From NCBI GenBank assembly GCA_023430545.1, contig JAEZAF010000199.1:32915-96914 (forward strand): a stretch of DNA of 64,000 bases. Direction: 5' to 3'. The DNA is from Chloroflexota bacterium. Its GTDB lineage: Bacteria > Chloroflexota > Anaerolineae > Aggregatilineales > Phototrophicaceae. The number at the start of each line of letters is the position of its first letter. The first letter of the stretch is position 1. A program made the translations under genes and the position numbers. Shown piece after piece: positions 9,132 to 18,700 of the stretch. The notes beneath the pieces are model-generated. The model saw nothing but the letters and a program-made list of their open reading frames with translations. It was not told the DNA's origin and searched no databases.

Positions 9132-9743
9132 ATGAAAGGTTTAGGAGTTCTCAGCGACGAAATGGCGCAGATCGCTAGCGATGCGCGGAAAAGTGTGGTA
9201 CGGATTGTCGGGCGGGATGGCAGCCTCGGCGCGGGGACGATCTGGCACCCTGATGGCCTGATCGTCACCAATGCCCACGTGATTCATGATCGCTCGGTAG
9301 AAGTCCTGCTGACAGAGGATGATGAGGCCTACCCTGCCCATCTGATCGCAGAAGATACCCGGCAGGACATCGCCGCGCTCGCTATCGATCTGCCGGGGCA
9401 AAGCCTGCCGACGATCCGCATCGGGGACTCGCGGCGGCTGCGGGTCGGTCAGTGGGTGATGGCACTTGGTCATCCGTGGGGTGTACGTCACTCCCTGACC
9501 GCAGGCACGCTGATCGGGTTTGGCAGTGACCTGCCGGAGATACAGACGGGACGCGAATGGCTGGCACTGGGGCTGCATCTGCGCCCCGGTCACTCCGGCG
9601 GACCGCTGCTCAACGCTGATGGTGAGCTGATCGGCATCAACACGATGATTACCGGCCCGGAAGTCGGGTTCGCGATCCCGGTTCACTTAGTAAAAACGTT
9701 CCTGAAGGAAACCATCGGCCTGCGTACGGCTGAAGCAGTATAG
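9132..9743 (+). CDS. small trypsin-like serine protease without PDZ
   Basis: 203-residue protease domain only. The triad is His49 (TNAHV), Asp79 (TRQDIAAL) and Ser155 (RPGHSGGP). His and Asp fall at the same residue numbers as in the preceding HtrA-like protein, which supports a tandem duplication followed by loss of the PDZ domain. No secretion signal is present. The upstream site is weak (AGCAGGAACAG). The gene ends in front of a clear terminator, so the pair probably forms one unit. The fold call is firm; the substrate is unknown. Confidence 0.87.
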   Translation: MKGLGVLSDEMAQIASDARKSVVRIVGRDGSLGAGTIWHPDGLIVTNAHVIHDRSVEVLLTEDDEAYPAHLIAEDTRQDIAALAIDLPGQSLPTIRIGDSRRLRVGQWVMALGHPWGVRHSLTAGTLIGFGSDLPEIQTGREWLALGLHLRPGHSGGPLLNADGELIGINTMITGPEVGFAIPVHLVKTFLKETIGLRTAEAV

Positions 9744-9768
9744 GCAAAATCCCTCAACCATTTCAGGC

Positions 9769-9799
9769 GGGCATGACACCCTTAGTCATGTCCGTTTTG
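9769..9799 (+). terminator. intrinsic terminator after protease pair
   Basis: 9-bp stem GGGCATGAC/GTCATGTCC (one G-T pair) with a 7-nt loop, followed by GTTTTGTTTG. Confidence 0.75.
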
Positions 9800-9817
9800 T
9801 TTGCATCCAGCATCTGC

Positions 9818-9863
9818 TTGACAAATTTCAGCAGCATCACTTAATATGTAGTTTATCGACATG
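9818..9863 (+). promoter_or_regulatory. promoter with probable PadR operator
   Basis: TTGACA (9818-9823), 18-nt spacer, TAATAT (9842-9847). Overlapping and following the -10 is an imperfect dyad, TATGTAG-N5-CGACATG (9845-9863), whose arms fit [T/C]ATGT[A/C]G. CGACATGTCG (9857-9866) is also a perfect palindrome. The layout suits autorepression by the PadR protein encoded 24 nt further on. The promoter is seen in sequence; the operator role is inferred. Confidence 0.6.
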
Positions 9864-9886
9864 TCGTTCATCGGAATATTAAACTG

Positions 9887-10201
9887 ATGCTTCCTTTAAC
9901 TGAGGTCACATTTTTTATCCTGCTAAGCCTGACACCAGATGCACGGCACGGCTATGCCATCATGCAGGATGTCATGGAACTGAGTAATCAGCGGGTGAAA
10001 CTCAGCACTGGCACTCTGTACACCGCGCTAAAACGTCTGCTGGATGATGGATGGATCGAACAGGTAGAAGACGCACCTAACTCACGTGGTAAAAAGACCT
10101 ATCGCCTCACATCAACTGGTCGCACTATTCTGCGAGAAGAAACCGAGCGCCTCGCGACACTTGCCCTGTTAGCGCAGCGCAGAATGGCGAACTCATCATG
10201 A
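9887..10201 (+). CDS. PadR-family transcriptional regulator
   Basis: 104-residue winged-helix repressor of the small PadR type. It has the characteristic opening EVTFFILLSLTPDARHGYAI, the recognition region LSTGTLYTALKRLLDDGWI, and KKTYRLTSTGR in the wing and after. Such proteins usually repress their own promoter and a linked membrane protein or transporter, and release on ligand binding. The start has no strong ribosome site. Its last bases overlap the ATG of the next gene (ATGA), so the two are translationally coupled. The family is clear; the inducer is unknown. Confidence 0.92.
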   Translation: MLPLTEVTFFILLSLTPDARHGYAIMQDVMELSNQRVKLSTGTLYTALKRLLDDGWIEQVEDAPNSRGKKTYRLTSTGRTILREETERLATLALLAQRRMANSS

Positions 10202-11298
10202 AGATATCACGCCTCTATGCACTTCTGCTGCGGCTGTATCCTGAAAGCTTTTATAAGCGCTTTGGTGATGAAATGCTGGAGGTTTTCGAACGGGCTTGGA
10301 ACGCACCTCATCAATCGGGATGGTCGCGTCTGATCTTCTGCATCCGTGAACTGACAGGCCTCTTCATCAGCATCGCAGGTGAACAATGGAGTGAAAGGAA
10401 AAGCCCCGTGATTCGCAAGTTGTTCCACTGGTATCTGATACCCTTCTGGCTGTTAGGAATCAGTTTCACGATTGGCGCTGTCTATGCGTGGTCATACTGG
10501 GGTTATGTGATCAGGCCATCGACAACGTTCACGGAAATGGCAACGGTTGATTCCATCAGTCTGGTGGAATTCGATGATAGCAGCTACCTTCCAACAGCGA
10601 TTCCGATCAATGAACTGCCTTACGTTAAGGAACCGGACTTCCCAGTTTCTCAGATTCTGCCCTACATACCTGATCATCAGCAGCCTCTGAAACAGGTCAA
10701 TCCTGAACTGGCTGAACTGGTATCCAATGCACTGATGGCTGAAAATATCGATATAGGTCAAAACATGGACTATCCAACAGAACCAACTCAGGGCGTTAAT
10801 GGATGTATTTCATGTTTTCAGATCGGCATACAACGACAGGCAGATGGCAGTTTGCTGATGATCTGGCCAGAATTCGATACCACAGATCTGCCGTTCGATA
10901 ATCTCAATCCGTCAATCGTCGGAACCTCTACCCACCGGATTACACCAAGCGAATGGTCATACTTTAATTATATTGTCCCAGCCGGCTACATCGTCACCGG
11001 TCAGGCAGATGATGGCACACCACTGATTTTTGTCAGCATCGCCAGCGGAACCGTCGGAGATTACCAGAACCACTACTATGAGTATCTATTCGATGCATCG
11101 AGTGACACGCTGACGATCCGCGATCAGATCGATTATCGCTTTAATATGGCCGGCCTCGAAATCTTTACCACCGGGTCCACTACCTTAACACTCTTGATCC
11201 CCATGCTGATCATCCTTTTCATTGTGATGTTGTTCAGGGTATTGATGAACCTGGCGAAACGGCGCAATCACTATCCACCTGTTGCTGGACCAGCCTAA
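10198..11298 (+). CDS. PadR-coupled membrane protein of unknown function
   Basis: 366 residues. The N-terminal ~65 residues (LYALLLRLYPESFYKRFGDEML) resemble the short prefix found at the front of PadR-linked permeases in Acidobacteria and Chloroflexota. A membrane helix follows at ~76-104, then a ~225-residue non-membrane region with a CISC cysteine pair near residue 200, a second helix at ~331-352 and a basic tail. The likely topology puts the large middle domain outside the cell. The 4-nt overlap with padR implies co-regulation. It has no FtsX/MacB permease core, so it is not a standard transporter. I do not recognise the extracellular domain. Confidence 0.75.
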   Translation: MKISRLYALLLRLYPESFYKRFGDEMLEVFERAWNAPHQSGWSRLIFCIRELTGLFISIAGEQWSERKSPVIRKLFHWYLIPFWLLGISFTIGAVYAWSYWGYVIRPSTTFTEMATVDSISLVEFDDSSYLPTAIPINELPYVKEPDFPVSQILPYIPDHQQPLKQVNPELAELVSNALMAENIDIGQNMDYPTEPTQGVNGCISCFQIGIQRQADGSLLMIWPEFDTTDLPFDNLNPSIVGTSTHRITPSEWSYFNYIVPAGYIVTGQADDGTPLIFVSIASGTVGDYQNHYYEYLFDASSDTLTIRDQIDYRFNMAGLEIFTTGSTTLTLLIPMLIILFIVMLFRVLMNLAKRRNHYPPVAGPA

Positions 11299-11339
11299 AA
11301 GCACTATTTCCTTTCCAGCCGCATACCTAAAACTTCACG

Positions 11340-11345
11340 TATAAT
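11340..11345 (+). promoter_or_regulatory. -10 element inside the preceding terminator region
   Basis: A perfect TATAAT lies just ahead of the hairpin at 11348-11377. No good -35 is visible at 16-18 nt. A transcript begun here would start within the left arm of the hairpin and so escape termination. Confidence 0.45.
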
Positions 11346-11347
11346 CA

Positions 11348-11377
11348 GGCGCTTTCAGTCTAAAGAAAGCGCCTTTT
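11348..11377 (+). terminator. intrinsic terminator abutting the next start codon
   Basis: Perfect 9-bp stem GGCGCTTTC/GAAAGCGCC with an 8-nt loop, then TTTT. It ends 2 nt before the ATG of the DUF2007 gene. Confidence 0.85.
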
Positions 11378-11379
11378 AT

Positions 11380-11712
11380 ATGCTCCAGCCTCACCGGGAC
11401 CACCCTCAGCACGAATGGATTGTCATTTACGCCGCGTCTAATATCCCAGAAGCGCAGATCGTTGCCGGACGCCTCAAGTCTGAAAATATTCAGGCGCTGG
11501 TCAATTATCCCGTGGGCGGTTCTGCGATGGGAGTCCAGCTAGGGGCGATTTCCGTCCTTGTCCATCCCGATGATTATCAGGCTGCATGGCAGATTCTGTT
11601 TACTGAAGACGATTCATCTGCAACCGAACTGCCCGAAGGCGACGAAAATACCCTTTACGACTGGCAGGATTTTGAATCACAAGATGACGACTCAGACGAA
11701 TTCGACACTTAA
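11380..11712 (+). CDS. DUF2007-type putative signal-transducing protein
   Basis: 110 residues. The core WIVIYAASNIPEAQIVAGRL, followed by a Gly-rich turn and VLVHPDDYQAAWQIL, matches the small ferredoxin-like DUF2007 fold ('putative signal transducing protein'). That fold has no established biochemical role. The C-terminus is acidic. The ATG directly follows a terminator T run and has no ribosome site; the domain begins at residue ~12, so a later start is unlikely. The last 29 nt overlap the next gene in another frame. Family call moderate. Confidence 0.78.
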   Translation: MLQPHRDHPQHEWIVIYAASNIPEAQIVAGRLKSENIQALVNYPVGGSAMGVQLGAISVLVHPDDYQAAWQILFTEDDSSATELPEGDENTLYDWQDFESQDDDSDEFDT

Positions 11713-12667
11713 AGAAAATAACACCCTGACCGCTGTCCCCGGCTTTCGCGTGGGCCATGCAACCCATCTGGAAGGAGCGACCGGCTGCACGGTGATCCTC
11801 TGCCCAGAAGGGACCGTCGGCGGGGTCGATCAGCGCGGCGGCGCACCCGGCACACGGGAGACAGACCTGCTCCAGCCCATGCATCTGGTCCAGACGGTCA
11901 ACGCGATTGTGCTATCCGGCGGCAGCGCTTACGGACTAGCCGCTGCTGACGGTGTAATGCGCTGGTGTGAAGAACAAGGGATGGGGGTTCCTATCGGCAC
12001 AGACTTTGTGGTGCCGATTGTCCCCGCGGCCATTCTGATGGACCTTCTGATTGGGCAACCCGGCATCCGACCAGGCGCGGACATGGGATATGCCGCCTGT
12101 GAAGCCGCCAGCGACGATCCCGTCCCACAGGGGAACGTCGGTGCGGGAACTGGATGCAGGATCGGTGGTGTCGCCGGAAATGAACTCGCTACCAAAGGTG
12201 GAATCGGCAGTGCCGTGCTGCATTTTGATGACGGCCTGATCGTCGCCGCGCTGGTCGCCGTCAATGCATTCGGCAGTGTGCTGGATGAAAACGGTCAGGT
12301 GATGGCCGGTATGCGCAGCCCGGATGGCTCCGGCTTTGTCGATATGCTGGAGGCAATGCGTCAATGGAAACCATCAGCGCCGGCGACATCATCAAACACG
12401 GTGATTGGAGCCATCGCTACCAATGCCCGTCTGACCAAGGATCAGGTCAATAAAGTCGCACAGATGGCCCAGAACGGCATCGCGTTCGCTGTACGGCCTG
12501 CTCATACCATGTTCGATGGCGACACGCTGTTTGCGCTGGCTTCAGGTCAGGTCGAAGCGGATGTCAGTGTTGTGGGGGCTTATGCGGCAGATGTGGTTGC
12601 GATGGCAATCCGCAATGGGGTACGTGAGGCGAAAACACTCGCAGGCGTGCGCGCCTGGAACGATTAA
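11684..12667 (+). CDS. P1-family (S58) autoprocessing peptidase
   Basis: 327-residue DmpA/NylC-type N-terminal-nucleophile hydrolase, which cleaves itself and then acts as an aminopeptidase or amide hydrolase. Conserved pieces are VPGFRVGHAT, the Gly-rich GVDQRGGAPGTRETDLL, LSGGSAYGLAAADGV and GNVGAGTG. The self-cleavage site is Asn238-Thr239 in SSNTVIGAIATNA, with Thr239 as the expected nucleophile of the beta chain. The open frame extends 5' of 11684, but the ATG there fits the family N-terminus (TAVPGFRVGH) best. It overlaps the DUF2007 gene by 29 nt. Substrate unknown. Confidence 0.88.
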   Translation: MTTQTNSTLKENNTLTAVPGFRVGHATHLEGATGCTVILCPEGTVGGVDQRGGAPGTRETDLLQPMHLVQTVNAIVLSGGSAYGLAAADGVMRWCEEQGMGVPIGTDFVVPIVPAAILMDLLIGQPGIRPGADMGYAACEAASDDPVPQGNVGAGTGCRIGGVAGNELATKGGIGSAVLHFDDGLIVAALVAVNAFGSVLDENGQVMAGMRSPDGSGFVDMLEAMRQWKPSAPATSSNTVIGAIATNARLTKDQVNKVAQMAQNGIAFAVRPAHTMFDGDTLFALASGQVEADVSVVGAYAADVVAMAIRNGVREAKTLAGVRAWND

Positions 12668-12726
12668 CACTCATCCTCTATAATGTTAAGAACTTTCTGC
12701 AAAGGTTTAATCGGAATTTACAGATC

Positions 12727-13461
12727 ATGGTTGATAATCTTAAATCATCGGCTCAAAAAGTAGAAGATACCATGGTGAAAGTGCTGGTCGTCGAAGACGA
12801 AGAAACACTGATTAACAACCTTGCGGACAAGCTCAAAGCAGAAGGCTTTACTGTCATCACTGCCCGTGATGGTGAGATCGGGCTGGAAAAAATCCGCAGC
12901 GAAAACCCTGATCTTATTGTGCTGGATATTATGCTTCCCGGCCTCGACGGGCTAAGCATCTGCCGGATGGTGCGCCACGATACCACCACCGCCCATATTC
13001 CGATCATCATGCTGACCGCACGCGGAACCGAGGTCGATAAAATCGTGGGGCTGGAAAGCGGCGCAGATGATTACATCGTCAAGCCGTTTGGACTTGGGGA
13101 ATTTCTCGCAAGAGTACGCGCTGTGATGCGCCGTGTCCCAGGCCGTATGAACGTCCAGCAGGATGAGATGGTCTCCAATGACCTGCGCCTGAATATGACC
13201 GCCCGCCGCGTTTTCAAGGATAATGAGGAAGTCAAGCTCAGCAACAAGGAATTTGACCTGCTGGCCGAGCTGATGCGCAATCGCAGCGCGGTCCTTTCCC
13301 GCGACCTGATTCTCACCAAAGTCTGGGGCTATGATTACTTCGTCGATAAACGTACGGTCGATGTGCATATCCGTTGGCTGAGAGAAAAGCTGGAAGAAGA
13401 CCCGTCGAACCCACGGCGCATTGTGACGGTGCGCGGCGTCGGTTATCGCTTTGAAGGCTAG
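12727..13461 (+). CDS. OmpR-family response regulator
   Basis: 244 residues: receiver domain (~17-130) with the acidic pair near residues 23-25, phosphorylation site Asp67 in LIVLDIMLPG, Thr in MLTARG and Lys in DYIVKPFG. A winged-helix DNA-binding domain (~145-243) follows, with KVWGYDYFVDKRTVDVHIRWLR. The ATG at 12727 or the one at codon 16 (12772) may be used; neither has a strong ribosome site, and family members usually begin about where the second lies. A TATAAT sits at 12679-12684. Followed by its likely partner kinase 79 nt downstream. Confidence 0.92.
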   Translation: MVDNLKSSAQKVEDTMVKVLVVEDEETLINNLADKLKAEGFTVITARDGEIGLEKIRSENPDLIVLDIMLPGLDGLSICRMVRHDTTTAHIPIIMLTARGTEVDKIVGLESGADDYIVKPFGLGEFLARVRAVMRRVPGRMNVQQDEMVSNDLRLNMTARRVFKDNEEVKLSNKEFDLLAELMRNRSAVLSRDLILTKVWGYDYFVDKRTVDVHIRWLREKLEEDPSNPRRIVTVRGVGYRFEG

Positions 13462-13540
13462 GCCCAACACCGGCCGTTCGGTGTTCGAAGCCATCACAAG
13501 TATTCGCCCGATAAAAAACAAATAACGGGAAGCCCGCCCA

Positions 13541-14995
13541 ATGCCCGAAGTGTTTTTAATCCTGCCGACTCTGGGGCTGGCAGCCACGCTGTTGGCCCTG
13601 TTTTTCCTGAATCGTGATTATCGGCGTATCAAAGCAGGAAGTGAGCGCACCCTGCTCGAAAAGCAGCAGCACGCCGACGCGCTGAACGGGCTTCGGACTC
13701 AACACCGCGAAGCAGAAGCCCGTGCCCAATCACTGCAAAACCAGTTGGACACTACGCTTGAACGCCTGCGCAGTGTCGAGCAGACTGGTACTGAACGAGA
13801 GCAGGAACTGATGCGCCTGCATCAGCAGATCGATTCCATCCAGCAGCGCGAACAGTCGCTTCATACGAGCGTGGCAGATTGGCAGATGCGCACTACCGAG
13901 CATCAGCAGACGGCTGCGCTGTATCGCTGGATGGCGAACAGCGCCTACGATGCCCTGCTTGTGCTGGATACCAAACTGAAAGTATTGGCGACCAATAAAT
14001 CTGCCAATGCGTTATTCGGCATCACCACGCTCTCACCCGATACGTCGCTTGCTGATATCACGCAGTCTCCCATCCTCGTGATGATGGTTGAGGATGCGAT
14101 TGTCAACGAGGAAGACAGCCTCGAAGAACAGGTTACGGTTGGCGAGCGCAGTTTCCTGATCTGCACACAGATTATTCGTGACGGTGACAGCACCCACATC
14201 GGACTCGCACTTCAGGATATCACGCAGCTCATTCGGCTCAACCGCGCCCGTCGTGATATGGTCGCTAATATCTCGCATGAACTGCGTACACCGATCGCCA
14301 ATATCCGGCTGATCATCGACGGCCTGTTTCACGATCAGGACAAGCCCAAGCGCAAGGAGAGTATCTCATCGCTGCGTGCCATTGGCCACGAGACCGAGAC
14401 GCTCTTATGGCTGGTGCAGGAAATGGCCGATCTCTCCATGATCGAGTCAGGTCAGGCGATCATCCGGCTGGTCGATGTGCCGCTATGCGAAATCATCGAC
14501 GAAGCCGCCGCGCGTCTCGAAGATCAGATGGAAGCCAAGCGGCTGAAGCTGGTTCGAGAGCATACGGAGGCTATCCATGTCCTGTGCGACCGTGACCTGA
14601 TTCAGCGGGTCATCGTGAATCTGCTGCACAACGCCATGAAGTGGTCTCCAACAGGCGGTACCATTACCCTCACGGCAGAAGAGCAGGAAGACGAAGCGAT
14701 CATCAGCATCTATGACAACGGTCCGGGTGTGCCTGAAGATCAGGTGGATCGAATCTTCGAGCGCTTTTATCAGATGGATGGTTCGCGCTCCGGTGGTGAA
14801 GGCACCGGCCTTGGCCTCGCCATCTGTAAGCATATCGTCACCGCGCATGGCGGCCGCATCTGGGCAGAAAGCAACCGCACCGGTACTGGCGGCGGACGCT
14901 TTAAGTTCACGCTGCTCTTGGCCGAGGACTCCGCAATATCACCTGTGGCCCATGATCATCAGCTTGCCAGTGGGAACACTGAGAACGGCGTCTAA
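13541..14995 (+). CDS. PAS-containing sensor histidine kinase
   Basis: 484 residues: one N-terminal membrane helix (~5-23), a coiled coil rich in Gln/Glu/Arg (~28-120), a PAS domain (~125-230), HisKA with phospho-acceptor His246 in NISHELRTP, and HATPase_c with N box NLLHNAMKW, G1 GPGVP and G2 GTGLGLAICKHIVTAHGG. With one helix and no periplasmic loop, it probably senses an intracellular signal or a membrane state. The arrangement is PhoR-like. It is preceded by an OmpR-type regulator and followed after only 2 nt by a phosphoesterase gene, so the three form an operon. Confidence 0.92.
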   Translation: MPEVFLILPTLGLAATLLALFFLNRDYRRIKAGSERTLLEKQQHADALNGLRTQHREAEARAQSLQNQLDTTLERLRSVEQTGTEREQELMRLHQQIDSIQQREQSLHTSVADWQMRTTEHQQTAALYRWMANSAYDALLVLDTKLKVLATNKSANALFGITTLSPDTSLADITQSPILVMMVEDAIVNEEDSLEEQVTVGERSFLICTQIIRDGDSTHIGLALQDITQLIRLNRARRDMVANISHELRTPIANIRLIIDGLFHDQDKPKRKESISSLRAIGHETETLLWLVQEMADLSMIESGQAIIRLVDVPLCEIIDEAAARLEDQMEAKRLKLVREHTEAIHVLCDRDLIQRVIVNLLHNAMKWSPTGGTITLTAEEQEDEAIISIYDNGPGVPEDQVDRIFERFYQMDGSRSGGEGTGLGLAICKHIVTAHGGRIWAESNRTGTGGGRFKFTLLLAEDSAISPVAHDHQLASGNTENGV

Positions 14996-14997
14996 CA

Positions 14998-15615
14998 ATG
15001 ACACGCATCGGGTTGATTGCCGATATTCATGGCAGCGCGGCACAGCTCCAGCAGGCACTTGAGATACTGACGCATCACGCAGCCGACTTGATTCTCTGCG
15101 CAGGGGATCTGGTGGATGGCGATGACCAGCCTGAAGAAGTTATCAACAGCTTACAGACCCATGAAATTCCGTGTGTACAGGGTAACCACGACTCCGACAA
15201 GGTCAGCGCTGCCCGCAGAGGCAAACATGACTCGCGGCTCTCCGTCCAGAGCATCGACTACCTTGAAGCCCTGCCCCACTCCTACAGCCTGCACATTGAG
15301 GGAAAGAAACTCCTGCTCATTCATGCAACACCGTGGCATAATGGCATCCACGTGTTCTCCTACAGCGGACGGGTACTGCTCGATCAGGTGGTCAATCAGG
15401 CAGGTGATGCAGAGATCATCGTGCTCGGCCACACCCATGAGCCGATGGTGATCCGCTATCGTGAGCGCTGGATTCTGAATTCGGGTTCCGTTCATAAAAA
15501 CCGCTTTGAAGATCAGTCCACCTGCGGTGTGCTGGACATCCCAACCATGGAATTTCAGGTACTGGAGCTTGCATCCGGCCAGCCTGTATCAAAGCCAACA
15601 ATTTACCTGTCCTGA
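14998..15615 (+). CDS. calcineurin-like metallophosphoesterase
   Basis: 205 residues with the dimetal phosphoesterase motifs in order: IADIHG, CAGDLVDG, GNHDSD, a His in HATPW, and GHTHEPM, plus the family's NSGSVHKNR near the end. This is the YfcE/MJ0936-like group of small cytoplasmic phosphodiesterases. Only 2 nt separate it from the histidine kinase, so it is co-translated with the two-component pair. A paralogue lies at 28976-29569. The substrate cannot be predicted; nucleotide-type phosphodiesters are typical for the group. Confidence 0.88.
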   Translation: MTRIGLIADIHGSAAQLQQALEILTHHAADLILCAGDLVDGDDQPEEVINSLQTHEIPCVQGNHDSDKVSAARRGKHDSRLSVQSIDYLEALPHSYSLHIEGKKLLLIHATPWHNGIHVFSYSGRVLLDQVVNQAGDAEIIVLGHTHEPMVIRYRERWILNSGSVHKNRFEDQSTCGVLDIPTMEFQVLELASGQPVSKPTIYLS

Positions 15616-15799
15616 GCAAACATCAGCCAGCACCTACAGCCTGCGCCGCGATTCTTTATAAACATCAATTCCATCTGCACTGGATACTCATCCACCGTCC
15701 CTACACTCTGAAACGTGTGGCATACTTTAGAGTCGTACGCTTCAACGCACAGGCTGAACTTGTCCAGTTACTTTTCCATAACGGGCCAGTAAAAAGATT

Positions 15800-18700
15800 A
15801 TGATGCATCTAAAAGGGTTAAACGACCTCTTTCGTGACAGCCGCACATGGCAGGATCTGCTTCGGCAGATTCAGGGCGGTGACCTCACGACACTGAATAT
15901 CATTCGTGCCGCACGGCCTTATGTGGCGGCGGCCCTCACACAGGATTGGGAAGCCCCGGTTCTGTATCTCGCTGGACGTATCAAACGTGCCTATAACGTT
16001 GCGGAGCAGCTTCCCGTGTGGTTAGGGGCTACACAGCCGGTGATGCGCTTTGGTGAACCCATCGGCCAGTTTTACGAGCGCACACCCTGGGGCGATCAGG
16101 CCACCCGCAGCCGTCTGGAAGCACTGTGCGCCCTGCTGCCGCCGGCAGATCAGCCTTCACCTGCACCGCTGGCCGTCGTGAGTGCTGCCCGTGGACTGAT
16201 GCAGCCCACCCTGCCGGTCAATCAGTTCCGCAAGGCCTCGCTCCATCTGAAGGTCGGGCAGCAGATTGCGCTTGACCGTCTGCTTCAGGATCTTGTCGCT
16301 ATCGGCTATGAACCAGCCAGTATTGTCATCCAGCCCGGCACCTTCAGCCGTCGCGGTGGACTGGTGGATATCTTCCCGACCGCCTCACGCATGCCGGTCC
16401 GCATCGACTTCTTCGGTGACGAGATCGACTCACTGCGTCCGTTTGACCCTGCCACACAGCGGTCAGAAGGACGGCTGGACAGCATCGGCATCACGCCAGC
16501 ACGTGAGGCCCTGCCGTCGCGTATGCCGGAAGCCGCGGCCCAGCTTACGGACTGGTTCGCGACCCTTCCACCAGAAAGCGACATGGCGCGGGATCAGAAC
16601 TCGCTGGCGAATGGCAGTATCTTCCCGGTCGCGGAATTTTATCTACCCTATATGTATACTCATCCGGCCAGCCTGCTGGACTATGCGCCAACTGATGCCC
16701 TGATCATCATCGATGACTGGGAAGAACTGCGCGACAGTGTCATCGAAGTTGAGCAGAATGCGGAGCGCAATCGGCCGGAACAGATCGAAGCCGGAATCAT
16801 CCCGGACAATGCGGCAGTACCGTATTTCACATGGGAAACGCTCGAACTCGAACTGCGCCAGCGTCGCACCCTGACCTTCAGCACTGCTGCAGAAGACGGC
16901 GCGGCCCTCTTCACGCCTGGCGGACGCTTCGGCGGACAGCTCAAAACAGCGCTCACTCAGGTCCGCACCCTCACGCGCAAAGGCGGCCGTGCGGTCGTCG
17001 TCAGTGAGCAAACAGCACGCCTGAATGAGCTGTGGAGCGAACAGGACGCTTATGGCTATGTCCCGATTCTGAACGCCCTTGAGGACAAGCCCCTCGCCGG
17101 GACCACACAGATCGTCACCGGCACGCTTCAGGAAGGGTGGATACTCCACCTCGACAACGGTGAAACACGCCTGATCTCTGATGCTGAGCTTTTCGGCTGG
17201 GAACGCTCTGAACCACGCCGCCGTAAGAGTGCTCGTCCGGCCAAACTACCGGAAGCTGATTTCTCCGACTGGCGTGAAGGCGATTATGTCGTCCATGTCG
17301 ATTACGGTATTGGACGCTTCGCAGGCATGAATCGCCGTACTATCGATGGCAACGAACGCCAGTATGTCGTCATCGAATATGCCAGCAACGACACGGTCTT
17401 TGTCCCGATTCATCAGGCCGACCGTGTTTCGCGCTATGTCGGTGTGGACGACACGCCGCCGACCCTCAGCCGCCTCGGTCAGCCGGAATGGTCAAAGGCA
17501 CGCAGCCGCGCCAGTAAAGCGGTACAGGAAGAGGCCGAGGAACTGCTCAAACTGTATATTGCACGCGAACAGGCACAGGGTCACGCCTTCAGTGAGGACA
17601 ACCATTGGCAGCGTGAACTGGAAGCATCTTTCCCGTATGTCGAAACCGATGACCAGCTTCGTGCTGTGCGTGAAGTCAAGGCAGATATGGAGCGCGTCAC
17701 CCCTATGGATCGCCTGATCTGCGGTGACGTCGGCTATGGCAAGACTGAAGTGGCACTTCGAGCTGCATTCAAGGCGGTCAACGATGGCAAACAGGTTGCC
17801 GTACTCGTCCCCACGACGATCCTCGCACAGCAGCATTACGAGACCTTCAGCAACCGGCTGGCACAGTTCCCAGTGGTGATCGAACAGCTTTCGCGCTTCA
17901 AGAGCAAGGCGGCGCAGGAAGAAGTGCTGCCGCGCCTCGCCAAAGGGGAGGTCGATATCATCATCGGCACCCATCGCATCCTGTCAGAAGACATCCAACT
18001 GAAGGATCTCGGCCTCGTCATCATCGACGAAGAGCAGCGCTTCGGAGTCAAGCAAAAGGAACATTTCAAACAACTTCGCACCCAGGTTGATGTCCTCACT
18101 CTAACGGCAACCCCCATCCCGCGCACCCTGTACATGAGCCTTGCCGGGGTGCGCGACATCAGCATGATTCAGACCCCACCGGAAGAGCGCCTGCCGATTC
18201 TTACGCACGTCGGCCCATTCGATGAGCATCTCGTGCAACAGGCAATCACCCGTGAGATCGAGCGCGGCGGCCAGATCTTCGTGCTGCATAACCGCGTCCG
18301 CACGCTGGATCAGCTACGAGAACGGATTGAGGAAATCGTCCCGGAAGCACGGATTATCACCGCGCACGGACAGATGAATGAGCGCCAGCTTCAGAATGTG
18401 ATGGCGTCCTTCTCGCGTGGGGAATATGATGTCCTGCTCTCAACCTCGATTATCGAGAACGGCATCGATATCCCCAATGCCAATACGCTGATCGTTGACC
18501 GGGCCGACTGGTTTGGCCTGTCGCAGTTGTATCAGATCCGGGGACGTGTGGGACGCGGTGCACAGCAGGCGTATGCCTACTTCTTCTATCATCCACGCAC
18601 CAGTCTGACCGAAGAAGCACGCGCTCGTCTGGAGACGCTGGCTGAACATACCAGCCTTGGCGCGGGTTATCAGATCGCCATGCGTGACCTCGAGATTCGC

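Noticed and set aside
15616..15799. Possible RNA or small gene before mfd
   Set aside because: No stable hairpin with T run, convincing promoter pair or ribosome site could be supported.
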